Under the pieces are notes generated by a model, which had not been told where the DNA came from, did no database searches, and saw nothing but the letters and a program-made list of their open reading frames with translations. Made by a program: the position numbers and the translations under genes. From the NCBI GenBank assembly GCA_958299035.1, contig CATQJL010000316.1:42024025-42088024 (forward strand): a stretch of 64,000 nt of DNA. The letters are read 5' to 3'. Origin of the DNA: Cylicocyclus nassatus. Lineage: Eukaryota; Nematoda; Chromadorea; Rhabditida; Strongylidae. Positions 1 through 9,549 of this stretch are shown piece by piece; positions within the stretch are counted from its first letter, which is position 1; the number at the start of each line of letters is the position of its first letter.

Positions 1-623
1 TGTGTCTTTTTCCATCATTCAAGTACCATTCTGTAGACGAAGCTTCAACTTAGATTTGCAGCATCGAGCGAGTCGCCGATCGCTCTTCGTTACTGTAGGA
101 TTACTGTAGGAGCTTCGACAAGGATTTTAGGCCATTGAAAGCCATATTCTGCCCCGAAACAAAACCAAACAAGCCAAAAACTTTTATACTAAGGTAATGG
201 AAGCCGCTGATTTCGAATATAAAGTTTCTACTTTACTGTGATGTTTATTTCCAAAGTTATCGCAGGTAAACCGTTATAATTGAATTTTCAGTATTTGTCA
301 GAAGTGTGATTTTACCGTCAAAAAAGCTGAAAACAATTGTGAAAAGTTGTATAGTGGAATCAGCGTGCGCGAAAACCCCAGTAAGACGATTTTTCAGATT
401 TTTTGAAAACTTTTTGTCAGATGGCATATTTCACAAAAGTTCCACATGCTGAAAGTTCTTACCGTATTCCCACAGTAGCGAAGAGCGATCGGCGACTCGC
501 TCGATGCTGCAAATCTAAGTTGAAGCCTCCTCTACAGAATGGTGCTTGAATGGTAAAAAAAGACCCATTGAGAAGAGAGATATTGACGATTGAAAAGTGT
601 ATATTTACTTTTGGGACACCCTG
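1..623. repeat. Foldback element, right-hand part (left end outside window)
   Basis: The two halves are inverted copies: the start (CATTCTGTAGACGAAGC..., TACTGTAGGATTACTGTAGG) recurs inverted near 480-560, and the right end reads GGGACACCCTG followed by TA. The same terminus closes the complete copy at 12,027-12,725. A TA-flanked CAGGGTGTC terminus fits Tc1/mariner-type non-autonomous elements. The left terminus is cut off by the window edge. Confidence 0.75.
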
Positions 624-1660
624 TATAATGCGAGGAAAACTCGTTCAGCGAAGGGCGAAGTAACGGTGCGCGCATCTTATTGACACACGCCTGACAAATG
701 TCTGCCTAAGCACGCGCTATCGTTCATAGGGTTCCTTCATACTACGCCGTAGGACGCGGCAGCCTGCCGCGTACGCAGCGTACGCTGCTTGCAGAGAAAG
801 TGCGCCCATAGCAGCACAGTCTCGCTATGAACCCTCGGAAAACACAGGGAGCAACGGATATAGAAATACAGTGGTAGACAGAGTATGCTGTGCCATAGGC
901 GTATTCTCGCCGCGACGCAGCGTACGCTGCGTGCTGCGGCGTACTTGGCGCACGCGGCTACGACCCACCGATCGTATTGTGAACGGGAATGTGAGGAGTA
1001 TGTGTTGAACTCGAGTACTTGAGGGTGAGAGTTTTCAGAAATTGTGAGCATATAAATGGTACGAATCCCCCCTTCCTCCCCCGGGCTCCCCCCTGCCCTA
1101 GCTGCCGGTGCAAATCATCTTTCATTGACCTCACTCCAGAGACGTCTAATGTAATCTCAGTGTTTTTTTGTTATGAATGAATTGTTTTGTTTTTTGTTTA
1201 ACACATTGACAATGTGACCCTCATGGTGGGTCATGCAATGACTGTGGTTTTAGAAGTTCTGTTATGATTTATTCCTAGGAATTACTTCCGCGTTTCTTAG
1301 TTGCTTCTTAAAATTACTGTAGGCATACTGCAAATGACGACCTGCTTGATATCAGCTAAAAATACTCAAATTACTGCAGAAGGCACTGTCTCACAAGGCA
1401 GACAGCTAAAAATGCACGCTGTCGTCAACGTGTCAATAAAACTTGTTCTTTGTGTGTAAAATGTTCACTGCGCAATCACTGGGATCAATTTTTGAGTCAA
1501 AGAGGAAGTCGTATAAATTTTGGGTCAAAGGGGAATTCGTTTTCAAAAACCTTTTTTGACAACCTCGTGCCGGGCCCTGAGTTTTCGTGGGGCACAAAAT
1601 TCGGATTTGTCGCCTAACGCGTTATGGTGACCGTTCTCTAAAGCACGGCTGACTATGGGT
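624..1660. other. No gene seen; GC-rich palindromic tract at 728-960
   Basis: From about 728 a sequence starting AGGGTTCCTTCATACTACGCC matches the TIR of the element at 13,310-13,584. It is followed by dense CGCAGCGTACGCTGC-type palindromes to about 960. A 20-bp string at 1,558-1,577 (ending GTGCCGGGCCC) recurs exactly at 9,531-9,550, just before the BEL/Pao fragment. I see no exon with supporting splice sites here. Confidence 0.5.
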
Positions 1661-2403
1661 TCCTTCATGCTAGCCGCAGGACGTGATAGCCTTGCTTGAT
1701 TTTGATGATTTACGATGCAACTTTTTGGGAAAACCGAGTAAGCTCATAAGTACTTCTCCTGCAATACTTCCCAAAAGAGTATCCCAGACCATAGGACCCA
1801 TCAGTGGCCGACAAATGTAACTCAGTCTCAATAGAGATACGCTCTGGTCCGAAATGGCAGTCATCGAAAAATTGACCTTGTCGCGAATGTTTCAAATAGA
1901 GAGTTTAGACATCTGTAACATTGATGATTATTTGATCCTTGTCGGTATAACATTTGTTAAAATCCCTAGCTTTCCTCTTTCCCAAAGGTTATGCTTCTTT
2001 TGGTAATCTTGAGAGGGAAATTATGCTCAAATATCCGAATGTAGGTCCTTGAAGGGGTCTTAAAGATCAAGGTCTTGGACTCCTCCACATATTGCCTTTC
2101 TTTTTTATTTCAAATATGGAATTCTCGAAAAAGTTTTAGAATAGACTGGATGGAAACGAAACATTTGACACTCTCAGATTAATGTCAGCACAATTTTGGC
2201 TTTTGCGTACGTCTGTGCTAGAATTCGATCTCAAGTTTCAAAACATGAATTTTAAAATACTCAAAATTCAAGTTATTAGCCGCACATCAGGTAAAGAGCT
2301 CTTCTGGATGCGTGTGAACAAAAATCATCGATATATTTTATTTGAATAATTGACAGTAGCACAGCCTTAAAATGCTTTTAAATGCAGTGTAAGCAATAGT
2401 GTA
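1661..2403. other. No gene supported
   Basis: The start (GGGTTCCTTCATGCTAGCCGC at about 1,659) is another remnant of the 13.3 kb TIR family. The remainder shows only short open frames without recognisable motifs. Confidence 0.4.
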
Positions 2404-2468
2404 ATTTAGGCAAATCTTCTGATGATCAAATATGCAGCATATTTGATCATCAGAAGATTTGCCTAAAT
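2404..2468. repeat. Near-perfect hairpin: 32-bp arms, 1-nt spacer
   Basis: Bases 2404-2435 are the exact reverse complement of 2437-2468 with a single A between. The hairpin lies 28 bp past the stop codon of the app-1 relic on the minus strand, so it could fall in its 3' UTR. It might instead be a tiny foldback element; no target duplication is evident. Confidence 0.9.
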
Positions 2469-2496
2469 ATTGCCCAAATATAAGCGCATTGTTTTT

Positions 2497-2592
2497 TCAA
2501 TCATTCCACTGCTTTTGTTTTTTATTGGCTTTTTGTAGAAAATCACCCGTAGTTGCCAATACCGTATCATGGTGTGCATTACGCCATTCAAT
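2497..2592 (-). pseudogene. app-1: app-1 relic last exon and stop
   Basis: Acceptor TTTCTTTCAG, then IEWRNAHHDTV... (family 'EEIEWLN.YH..V'), ending WND-TGA at 2,497. The phase fits the previous exon. Confidence 0.85.
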
Positions 2593-2665
2593 CTGAAAGA
2601 AACTGTTATATTTATATGGGAAAAATTATGGGACAAAGGACAAAAGTGAATTTGTTCCTACTCAC

Positions 2666-2776
2666 CTCTTTGTTAGTGAGCATGCTCTTACCTATGAGGC
2701 TAGTTTGTATCGGTATTAGTGTTAATGTTTTAAAACCAAGAAAATCTGCTCCAGATGGCACAGTCGCCTCCACAAC
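2666..2776 (-). pseudogene. app-1: app-1 relic exon: FKTLTLIPIQTSLI
   Basis: Thirty-seven codons in phase 0 with acceptor ATTGTAG and donor GAG|GTGAGT. DFLGFKTLTLIPIQTSLIGK matches the family C-terminal segment 'FL.FK.LTLVPIQT'. Confidence 0.9.
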
Positions 2777-2895
2777 CTACAATTGAAACTTGAGGAGGTT
2801 GCACACGGGGATTTGAAAAAAAAAACCAAAAAATGTTGAATGGTAAACCAAAAAAAAACAATCTATGACACCCATTCTCCATATCTGTCTCTCAC

Positions 2896-3023
2896 CTCAT
2901 AACAGTTTTCTATCCGAATACCCCACTTTCCCTCGACACAGTAACCGAGTTCAATAGTTAGAACCATTCCTTCCCTAACCCATAATTGGATTCCACCTGC
3001 AGCTTGTTGGTAACCGATTGTAG
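2896..3023 (-). pseudogene. app-1: app-1 relic exon: MVLTIELGY...GIRIENCYE
   Basis: REGMVLTIELGYCVEGKWG followed by IRIENCYE keeps both Glu metal ligands (T.E and RIEN), although EPGYY has become ELGYC. The acceptor is TTTTTAAG, with A instead of C before AG; the donor is GAG|GTGAGA. Phases match both neighbours. Confidence 0.88.
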
Positions 3024-3106
3024 CTTAAAAATCAGACAAAAACTCACACGAATGAAATTATACACTTCAAACACACAAAGCTCTATTAAGTATCAAAAAT
3101 ATTTAC

Positions 3107-3217
3107 CTGGACCCTCATGCATATTCAAAAAATATCCTACACCATAACCAGTTCTATGTCCAAAATCAAGTCCAGATCGCCAGAATGGACTTCGCGTCAG
3201 GGTATCGAGAGGATCAC
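3107..3217 (-). pseudogene. app-1: app-1 relic exon: LDTLTRSPFW...HEGP, ligand His lost
   Basis: DPLDTLTRSPFWRSGLDF, then GHRTGYGVGYFLNMHEGP. The family has GHGTGHGVG..LNVHEGP, in which the second His of that motif binds the catalytic metal pair; here it is Tyr. The donor is CCAG|GTAAAT and the acceptor CCTTTTCAG, or ATCAG at 3,232-3,234. Confidence 0.92.
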
Positions 3218-3284
3218 CTGAAAAGGAATTACTGATAGTGATTGAGCAACCTAATGTCTCAATGTCAAGCAGATCACCTGAAAC

Positions 3285-3309
3285 ACCTTGCGAAAAGTGG
3301 TGGTAGCTA
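3285..3309 (-). pseudogene. app-1: app-1 relic exon, 3' part after transposon
   Basis: If the insertion and one TA copy are removed, the reading continues GHINL|ATTTFRK in phase, matching the family 'GHINLA.A.FP'. The donor is ambiguous (AAG|GTG at 3,287 or AAGGT|GT at 3,285); only the latter fits the phase of the next exon with the alternative acceptor near 3,232. Confidence 0.75.
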
Positions 3310-5128
3310 TTAGGTTGTCAAGAAAATAATGTCCGTTTTTATTTGCTTGCTTTAACAAAGCAACCAGACTCGACCCAACAAAGGCTAAGGCATACTATTC
3401 GGTAGAGCAAAGCAAGCTCTACAAGATGGCATTAATGTCTTTGCGCTACGCTCGATCCACGGAGAGTTCGAACTCAAAATCTAAAGATTTCCAAATGCCA
3501 AAAAAATGAAAAAAAATCAGATCTTCGTCCAAATAATTTCTACGGACCTCCCACTCGCTCACATCAATACTATCGATATCTGATATCCATATGTGCGATT
3601 GCCGTATTTTTTCCTTGACTAGAAACTGAGAAAACGAAAATTTCCCTGATTTTCTCAAAGCAATGCTGAGCTGTTTTTGCATATGTAGTTCTATACTACA
3701 AGCCTAGGTAAGTATTAGGGTGAACGGTAAAAAATGGGACACCTTGAGAATAATTGCAGATTTCTCAAGGAAGAAAAGTGACTGAACTTTCCAATTTTGA
3801 TGGATATTAGAATAAATTATTCTCTTTCAGATAGCACCTATATAAGGTCATTTGAATAATGGATAATTTTTATACTTGCTAAAATGCAAAGTTAGTTACT
3901 TCGAGAAATTATGAAGTTTGAGCAGTATCGGCGCAGTGAAACATGTGAGACCACCCAAAGTACCACTGCTGGAGTGAGCCGTGGGACAGTCACGAAACCC
4001 ACGACGGCTTGGTGGCTTTAACTCTCAATGTCAGCAGATATGCCCATTAACAGTTTCGAGAACAAAGATACGCGTTATTCAATTCTTTGCAAGTAAACGC
4101 ATGATTTCTAGGTATCATCTGATAGAGCTTTTTACGCTCTATCCATCCATATGCAGCTTACTTCAAATTTTATCTATCTTCGGAAACTATAGGGCAAAAC
4201 ATGATTTTTTGGTTTTTGTTGCGCCAAAAATAGCTATTTTCCAGGTTTTTTCGATTTTTTTTCTGAAATTGAAAAGAAATCTCATGCATTTAACGTATCG
4301 TTCGAAAGAGCATGAAGAGCTCTTTCGAATGGTATGTCATTTGCTTTACGACTTTACGGTATAACAGCGCAAGATTGAGGATTGTCCAAAAAACCCTGCT
4401 CGAGTTCTTCACGGCGCCACGTGTAGGGTAGTGGAAGAGGAGCGTTAACGCGTTATCAGAATAATAAGCGTAGGTCGCCCATGTAAGCGACGTTTGAGTT
4501 GCTGCTTACTTGCTGTTGCCAGAAACAGAAAATTCCAATATGTAATGAAAATCAAGCTGTCCCATTTTTTACCGTTCACCCTAATATAACTGTAGATTTT
4601 CAGCCCATTCCAAGCGGTAGTTTTCGAGAAATGTTGATTTTAGCACTGAAACTGAAACGAAAAAATCCGAATTCTTTATTTTTCGAAAACTACCGCTTGG
4701 AATGGGCTGAAAATCTACAGTTATACTTACCTAGGATTGTAGTATAGAACTACATATGCAAAAACGGCTCAGCATTGCTTTGAGAAAATCAGGGAAATTT
4801 TCGTTTTCTCAGTTTATAGTCAAGGAAAAAATACGGCAAACGCACATATGGATATCAAATATCGATAGTATTGATGTGAGCGAGTGGGAGGCCTGTAGAA
4901 ATCATACGGACAAAGATCTAATTTTTTTCAATTTTTTGGACATTTGGATATTTTCAGATTTTGAGTTCGAACTTTCCATGGGTCGAGCTTGGCGCAAAAT
5001 CATGAAAGCCATCTTGTAGAGCTTGCTTTGCTCTATCGAACAGTACCCCTTACCCTTTGATGGGTCGAGTCTGGTTGCTTTGTTAAAGCAAGCAAATAAA
5101 AACGGACATTATTTTCTTGACAACCTAA
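3310..5128. mobile_element. Mariner-like foldback element inserted in app-1 exon
   Basis: Termini TTAGGTTGTCAAGAAAATAA and its exact inverse are flanked by TA on both sides (3,308-3,309; 5,129-5,130). Long inverted arms share GAGCAAAGCAAGCTCTACAAG and the ATATGTAGTTCTATACTACA stretch. The arms meet near 4,650 in a loop of roughly 50-60 bases, apart from a nested insert at 3,715-4,584. No transposase frame is present, so it is non-autonomous. TA duplication and the TTAGGT terminus fit the Tc1/mariner superfamily. Confidence 0.92.
3715..4584. mobile_element. Second TIR element nested in the foldback
   Basis: Termini TTAGGGTGAACGGTAAAAAA and its inverse (GGGAC/GTCCC inside) are flanked by TA (3,713-3,714; 4,585-4,586). 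Removing it restores the continuous arm of the host foldback. Its interior carries only short open frames without a transposase motif. Confidence 0.92.
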
Positions 5129-5237
5129 TAGATTTATATGGCCCTTGTGAACAATTGTGTTGTCACGAGTAAATTCTTTTGGAATTGTTTTATCCTTACT
5201 TATCCATACCGTGTGGGTTACGTCAGTAGTGCCATTT
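5129..5237 (-). pseudogene. app-1: app-1 relic exon, 5' part: GTTDVT...KGHINL
   Basis: Acceptor TATTAG, then NGTTDVTHTVWISKDK...HKGHINL, the family motif carrying the second metal-ligand Asp (GTTDVTRT). The frame stops at the TA duplication bordering the transposon at 3,310-5,128 and resumes at 3,309. Confidence 0.9.
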
Positions 5238-5484
5238 CTAATAGTTAAAGACTTAAAACAGAAAAAGAAAAACAGATGAAAGGAGGAGGTATCTATGGCG
5301 GGTGTGATTAGCATGAAAGAAAAGAAAGTAGAAAATTAGAAAAAAGGGGTGTACTGTGATGGGCACCAGAAATTTAAAGAACTGAAATGAAAAAATTTCT
5401 GAAAAAAAGGAAACAGCGGCTGTCTCAAAAATCGTTCGCATACATAACTTCATCTGATTTAGAAGAACCCATCAAATATCTCAC

Positions 5485-5624
5485 CTCAAATCCACATAAT
5501 TATCCGATGTAGACCTCAGCTTATCAATCTTTGCCGCTGCCTCGATTTCACTCATTGTGCGCCCAGCAAGCAGATCTCCTTCTAGTTGCATCAAAAAGCT
5601 GGCTAATCCTGCACTGTCACGAAT
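5485..5624 (-). pseudogene. app-1: app-1 relic exon: IRDSAGLASF...NYVDL, broken acceptor
   Basis: IRDSAGLASFLMQLEGDLL and later TMSEIEAAAKIDKLRS match the start of the M24 catalytic domain ('RD.AAL..FL.WLE...T.EI..A.K..ELRS'). The donor is GAG|GTGAGA. The expected acceptor reads TTTTTTCATG with no AG, which would prevent normal splicing. Its end phase fits the next block directly, so one intervening in-phase exon (family 'SFDTIS...DSG') has vanished. Confidence 0.85.
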
Positions 5625-6090
5625 CATGAAAAAACCCTCATCAAAGGCATTGTCTCACCAAAGTTGTGGTCGTGCGGAATTTCACATATTCTATTATAAA
5701 GACCTCTAAATAGGCCATTGCAACAAGTCCCGCTCAATTTGACCCCCTCTACGCTGAGAAAAATTCGCTCAAAGTGGTACGCGGAGAGAGACTTGGTACG
5801 CGCGAACGGTCTCCCCCCTTACGCGTTTGAACATGTCCCTCCACTTGGCAACCACCTCCCCTGTGTTGCTGCCACTGTGGCTGAGGCTGAAGTTGGAAGG
5901 TACAACTTGTCCACGTTGCTTCCGCGGGGCCTCCAGAAAACGGGGTTTTTGGGAACTTCATGCGATTTTAGGCCCATACAGTGCTGGACAGGGTCCGACA
6001 GGTTTGCAAAATGCAAAAAACTCGGCAATTAAATTTTGGTGAGAACTGCCCTTAACTTCTTCTAATCCAATAAAACACACTGCAACTTAC
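5625..6090. other. app-1 relic intron, repeat-like
   Basis: The interval lies between the HSH and IRDSAG exons. Overlapping open frames on both strands at 5,718-6,042 look like chance frames in a GC-richer insert containing ACGCGCGAACGG and GGGGCCTCCAG. Nothing coding is supported. Confidence 0.4.
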
Positions 6091-6187
6091 ATGGCTGTGT
6101 CGCATGCCATTTAGCTCTACTGGATTTTTAACACCTTTCATCACTTGGACTGGGCTGGCGTCAATGACAGAGACATGATCAAAAATG
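6091..6187 (-). pseudogene. app-1: app-1 relic exon: SPVQVMKGVKN...GMRHSH
   Basis: IDASPVQVMKGVKNPVELNG then MRHSH is the conserved hinge into the catalytic pita-bread domain (family 'S.V...KA.KNE.E..GMR.SH'). The donor is CAT|GTAAGT and the acceptor is probably CTAAAG. Confidence 0.88.
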
Positions 6188-6303
6188 CTTTAGAAGAGGT
6201 ATAGTTGGTGGAACTAGGTACAAAAACCTAGAATCCATACATATAGTTACAAGATGGTAGGAGCAAGGGTCAAGTGTGGCCGAGCCAAAAAATAACAGCT
6301 TAC

Positions 6304-6411
6304 CTTTTGTTTTGCTTTGTTTTTCTCCTTCCGTTCATCATTCCATTTTGATATGAAAGTATATGCATCATCATTTGGATGTAGGGTACCCCGTTTTTCT
6401 TTGAGATAAAT
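6304..6411 (-). pseudogene. app-1: app-1 relic exon: LHPNDDAYTFISKW block
   Basis: Thirty-six codons flanked by acceptor GATGCAG and donor AAG|GTAAGC, starting in the phase left by the previous exon. LHPNDDAYTFISKWNDERKE resembles the family 'IHPYDAI...W..EKKE'. Its end phase does not fit the next exon; a block (family '...NYAI...') appears to be missing between them. Confidence 0.65.
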
Positions 6412-6462
6412 CTGCATCCTCCGAGGTTATTTTTTCCACTTTTAATTTGAGCAAACTGCTAC

Positions 6463-6571
6463 CTTGTCATCAGCTTTGTCCATGAATAGACAGACATCTT
6501 TCGGAGTTACAAGTAGGTATAAATAGGCCAAGAAATGTGCTTAGTATCAAACCCGAGAGTGTTGAGCAACC
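6463..6571 (-). pseudogene. app-1: app-1 relic exon with frameshift: LLNTLGFDT...LLVTPKDV
   Basis: Acceptor GCGTCTAG. LLNTLGFDT matches the family LLNLRG.DI. After about 6,540 the match moves to another frame (FLAYLYLLVTPKDVCLFMDK), showing a one-base shift. The donor is AAG|GTAGCA. Confidence 0.75.
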
Positions 6572-6665
6572 CTAGACGCAATGCGTCGTTTTACTTGCTT
6601 GCAGAAGAAAATTATATTAGAATGATTCAATAGTGATTAAAATAGTTGAGATATAACACACTAAC

Positions 6666-6813
6666 ACATAATATCGTCTAATGCTGCAAGGATTATTGAA
6701 TTGCACTTCTTATTCGAGATTCGCTCGCGTAAATCTTTTAGTTTTTCTTTAGTTTCACGACCATGCTCTTCAGACGGCATGATGATTGCTTCAAATCAAG
6801 CACATAAGCTGAG
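6666..6813 (-). pseudogene. app-1: app-1 relic exon with frameshift: KLKDLRERI...LDDIM
   Basis: SAYVLDLKQ in one frame and GRETKEKLKDLRERI...ALDDIM in another match the family stretch '(V)VVLDEKQ...KIREKL...ALDEIAW'. The frame changes near 6,768. The donor is ATGT|GTTAGT; joining to the next exon gives the expected Trp before LLN. Confidence 0.75.
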
Positions 6814-6844
6814 CTATAAATTTTGAAAAAAAATGTATACTTAC

Positions 6845-6960
6845 GTCTCTCGATTGAAGCGGTGGACGATTTTGCCAGAACTGATCTATCAAATTTTGCC
6901 TAACAGGTGCAACTTGAAGACCCATAGATTCCGACGTCCTCACTAATCTCTGACCTCCTT
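6845..6960 (-). pseudogene. app-1: app-1 relic exon: NLIDQFW block
   Basis: Acceptor TTATTACAG, donor GAC|GTAAGT. It encodes GLQVAPVRQNLIDQFWQNRP, matching the end of the aminopeptidase P N-terminal domain (family 'PGNLVDEFWTDRP'). Confidence 0.85.
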
Positions 6961-7003
6961 CTGTAATAAATCTTGCTCATATCACATCTAAATCAAAAAC
7001 TAC

Positions 7004-7152
7004 ATTGTAAGCAGCCTAATAGTGTGAAGCGCCGGTTCGATTCCCACCCATTCTCTAGCATCGACGTTTTCCGCTACAAAATTTCCAGGTAAAATGGAAT
7101 CAGGTAAACCTTGTTTGAGGAAAGTGAAGTGAGGTACCAATTCTTTATTAGC
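7004..7152 (-). pseudogene. app-1: app-1 relic exon: LKQGLPDS...VGIEP block
   Basis: The acceptor GATTTCAG is followed in phase by ANKELVPHFTFLKQGLPDS and later WVGIEPALHTI, matching the family segment 'LMKQG.PD...(I/V)G.DP'. It continues the reading phase of the preceding exon (phase 0). The donor is probably AAT|GTAG. A tRNA-like GGTTCGATTCC string lies antisense inside this exon and is coincidental. Confidence 0.8.
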
Positions 7153-7378
7153 CTGAAATCGGACGTGAACAATAAACAAGATTTGTGCAACGGTGTATCA
7201 AGCAATGTTACTCAAATATTAGGGAATACAAAATTGCTGAAAAATTCTCACTTCCGAGCAACAAAACCGCCTTTAAAAAAACACAACGCACAATAATGTT
7301 ACTATTGAAAAATGGCAAAAAAATGAAAACAATGACAAAAACTTGATAAAATTATAGTTTTCAATAAGATGAGTGTAC

Positions 7379-7450
7379 CTCGATGAGGTATCGCCCATCA
7401 ATCCATAAAAACGCCTTCTCATTCGTGACAGCTACGTAGGCGTTGGAAAA
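7379..7450 (-). pseudogene. app-1: app-1 relic exon: WIDGRY block
   Basis: Twenty-four codons, SNAYVAVTNEKAFLWIDGRY then LIE, match the aminopeptidase P N-terminal domain (family form ...AVVT...LWTDGRY). The donor GTACAC follows GAG. No AG acceptor is visible upstream, so the exon's start looks lost. Confidence 0.8.
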
Positions 7451-8600
7451 TATTATATAATATGAATATTTAATCGTTGACATAAGATCGCAGATCCATA
7501 TCTACAACATCGTTACTGCCTCAAGCAACTATTGGTAGCAATGAAATGATATGGAAACATAGCGAAATGGATTTTGAAAACAGAAAAACCAACGAAAACA
7601 CGGAAAAGTGGGCGACACACCGGCACACCAAACGCCGATTCAAGGACTCAGCGATACGCTGTTAGCGATTGAGGTCCTGCTGAAGCTCTTTTTGGCTCTA
7701 GCAATGAGGAGAGGAGGAAGTTTGAAACCAAAATTTCAATATATACTAACCTTTAGGTGTAGAGTAGATTTATGTAAAAATTTTGAGGAAATTATGTGAA
7801 TTGAAAGTTTCGACAATCTCAGTTTGTCATTAGGTTGTCAAATGACAACCTAATTTGAAAAAAAAAGTAGGGCAAGCTCTTCGTTCACATAAGTTTTTCA
7901 TAATTTTTCGCATGTTACATAAACCTACTGCGCATACACACACCAATTCCCGCGCGACTTCGTCACCTCTGCGGCAAACGAGCCAATTTTCCGCTCTTTG
8001 GTAGCGGGAAATTTTTAGATAAAAATTTGCCACAACTTTCAGTTGCACAATTTTTCATTGAAACTTCTCAGTTAAGCCCTGCAGGCCCGTTGCAAGTATG
8101 TACCAAGCATACCATATCGTCATCTGCGCATTGCAAACGAGCCATTTGAATTCACATCTTCATTTTCCAATTTTGCGCAATTTTCAGAAAAAATGCTTAT
8201 TACTTCACATAAGTTTTTCATAATTTTTCATACTTTGTTTCCACCACCCTCTCTCCGTTCGCTTACAAAAATTGGTCCATATCGTTACGCATACTTTGAG
8301 AACTAGTCATGTATGCTGTTACAAATAGCATCGTTTGAGCGACGTCGCGCGTGCGGCAATTACCGACGGCGCGGTTTGACGCGCGCGGACTCCAGTGTTC
8401 GCCTCTTGAGGCACATAACCAGGGTCAAGCGTGGGGTGCGGCACGCCACACCTGGGGGGTCGTACTGAGGAGTCAAAAGGGGAGGGGGTCGTAGTTGGAT
8501 AATCTGATAATAGTGATAACATGATATTCGTATCATATCCGTAATAAGCATGTCAATTAACCCTTGCAAAGTTTTACGAATTCTGAAGATTCAAGATACT
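7451..8600. other. No gene supported; scattered repeat fragments
   Basis: The N-terminal app-1 exon should lie here or beyond but I do not find it. From about 8,300 a GC-rich stretch includes AGGGTCAAGCGTGGGG, which recurs near 23,973, and is an interspersed repeat fragment. Confidence 0.4.
7830..7853. repeat. Two mariner-like termini joined head to head
   Basis: TTAGGTTGTCA and its inverse TGACAACCTAA are separated by only AA. These are the terminal bases of the family inserted in app-1, so the site looks like an element deleted to its ends, or a coincidence of a short palindrome. Confidence 0.7.
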
Positions 8601-9000
8601 AGGCTACCTAAATGAAATGGTCAAATTCCAACATGGTCTTTGTTTCAAAGGTGAATTAGCTATCCGTTTTTGCACTCAAGACAAAGCACTACTCCTTCTT
8701 TGTCTACCTCAGGAATCTCGCTTCAGAAGACCTGCAAACTGTGGAATTAGAAGCCAACCAAAATCTCGTTTTTCCCATTTTTCGCTTTTGATCGCTGTGC
8801 TTTCACCAAATATTACTTAGAGCTAAGAAGACAAATCAGGCTCCGAGCCTCGCCCACCTGCTGATTTCCCTCCTGTGTTAGAGCCCTTTTTCGCCGTTTT
8901 CGCGCTTTCCAATGTGGATTTTCGGATTCATCATGGCGAATAGGCCCGTATAAGCACAAAATCTCAAAATCGAGTTTTTGCCCGGACACTGCCTTTAATT
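8600..9000. repeat. Interspersed repeat fragment, also near 24,080-24,300
   Basis: AAAGCACTACTCCTTCTTTG and neighbouring TCTCGTTTTTCCCATTTTCGC-like text resemble 24,120-24,240. The end (GGACACTGCCTTTAATTC) resembles the right terminus of the AAAGGCAC TIR family. Confidence 0.5.
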
Positions 9001-9549
9001 CGTAAACTGTGTGCCACATCTGTATTCAGCATGTCAGATAAGATCCATACCCAAAGTTCTAAGTGAATTCGAAATGTTTGAATTCTGTCGCCTGAGAAGG
9101 ACTTCGGTGCTTTTTTAAAAGATAGGAACAAGAACTCAGTTTCTAATTGTATCCAAAAGTATCTATGTTGTACACCACACACATCACTATTGGAACTACG
9201 GTTTTTCTCTTTGAATTCGAAGCAAAGAAATGCGACGTCGCACGCGTCGTTCGCGTTGCCGCACTTCGTTGCAACTGCTGTTCGAATTGTCCTCATATCT
9301 TCTAAACAATATCGGCGGCACAGCCTTTTACAGACTTCCCGCAACCTCCCGCAAACATTAAAAAGACCCCTGAAAGGCGCGTGCTGCACCATGTGCAGCA
9401 CCGGTCCGAAACGTGTTAAGACAAGCAGAGGGCATAAACTACCAACTTTTTCCGGAACTTCGCCCGGATCCCGCAAAAACGATTTCCCTTTTGTTTTTTT
9501 TTGCCGAAAACGAATTCCAGCTTGGAATTTGACAACCTCGTGCCGGGCC

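Larger units (their letters stand above)
2497..7450 (-). pseudogene. app-1: Aminopeptidase P (Xaa-Pro aminopeptidase, M24B) gene relic
   Basis: At least thirteen exon blocks on the minus strand follow the order of cytosolic aminopeptidase P, a metallopeptidase that removes an N-terminal residue before proline. They run from WIDGRY in the N-terminal domain to a C-terminus ending ...WND-stop at 2497. Most blocks have GT donors and AG acceptors. Signs of decay: a 1.8 kb transposon splits the GTTDVT/GHINL exon; the exon carrying the first metal-ligand Asp and the IHY/PHY His is absent; the GTGHGVG metal-ligand His is Tyr (RTGYGVG); one 3' splice site reads TTTTTTCATG instead of CAG; there are frameshifts near 6,540 and 6,768. 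The first ~50 residues are not found. Family assignment is firm; loss of function is inferred. An expressed inactive paralogue is possible but unlikely given the insertion. Confidence 0.88.

Noticed and set aside
3981..4364. 127-codon plus-strand frame as a transposase
   Set aside because: No DDE/D motif or DNA-binding helix pattern; it lies in a non-autonomous nested element.
7030..7046. tRNA-like B box (GGTTCGATTCCCACCC)
   Set aside because: No A box, no acceptor stem, and it is antisense within an app-1 exon (reading WVGIEPAL on the minus strand).
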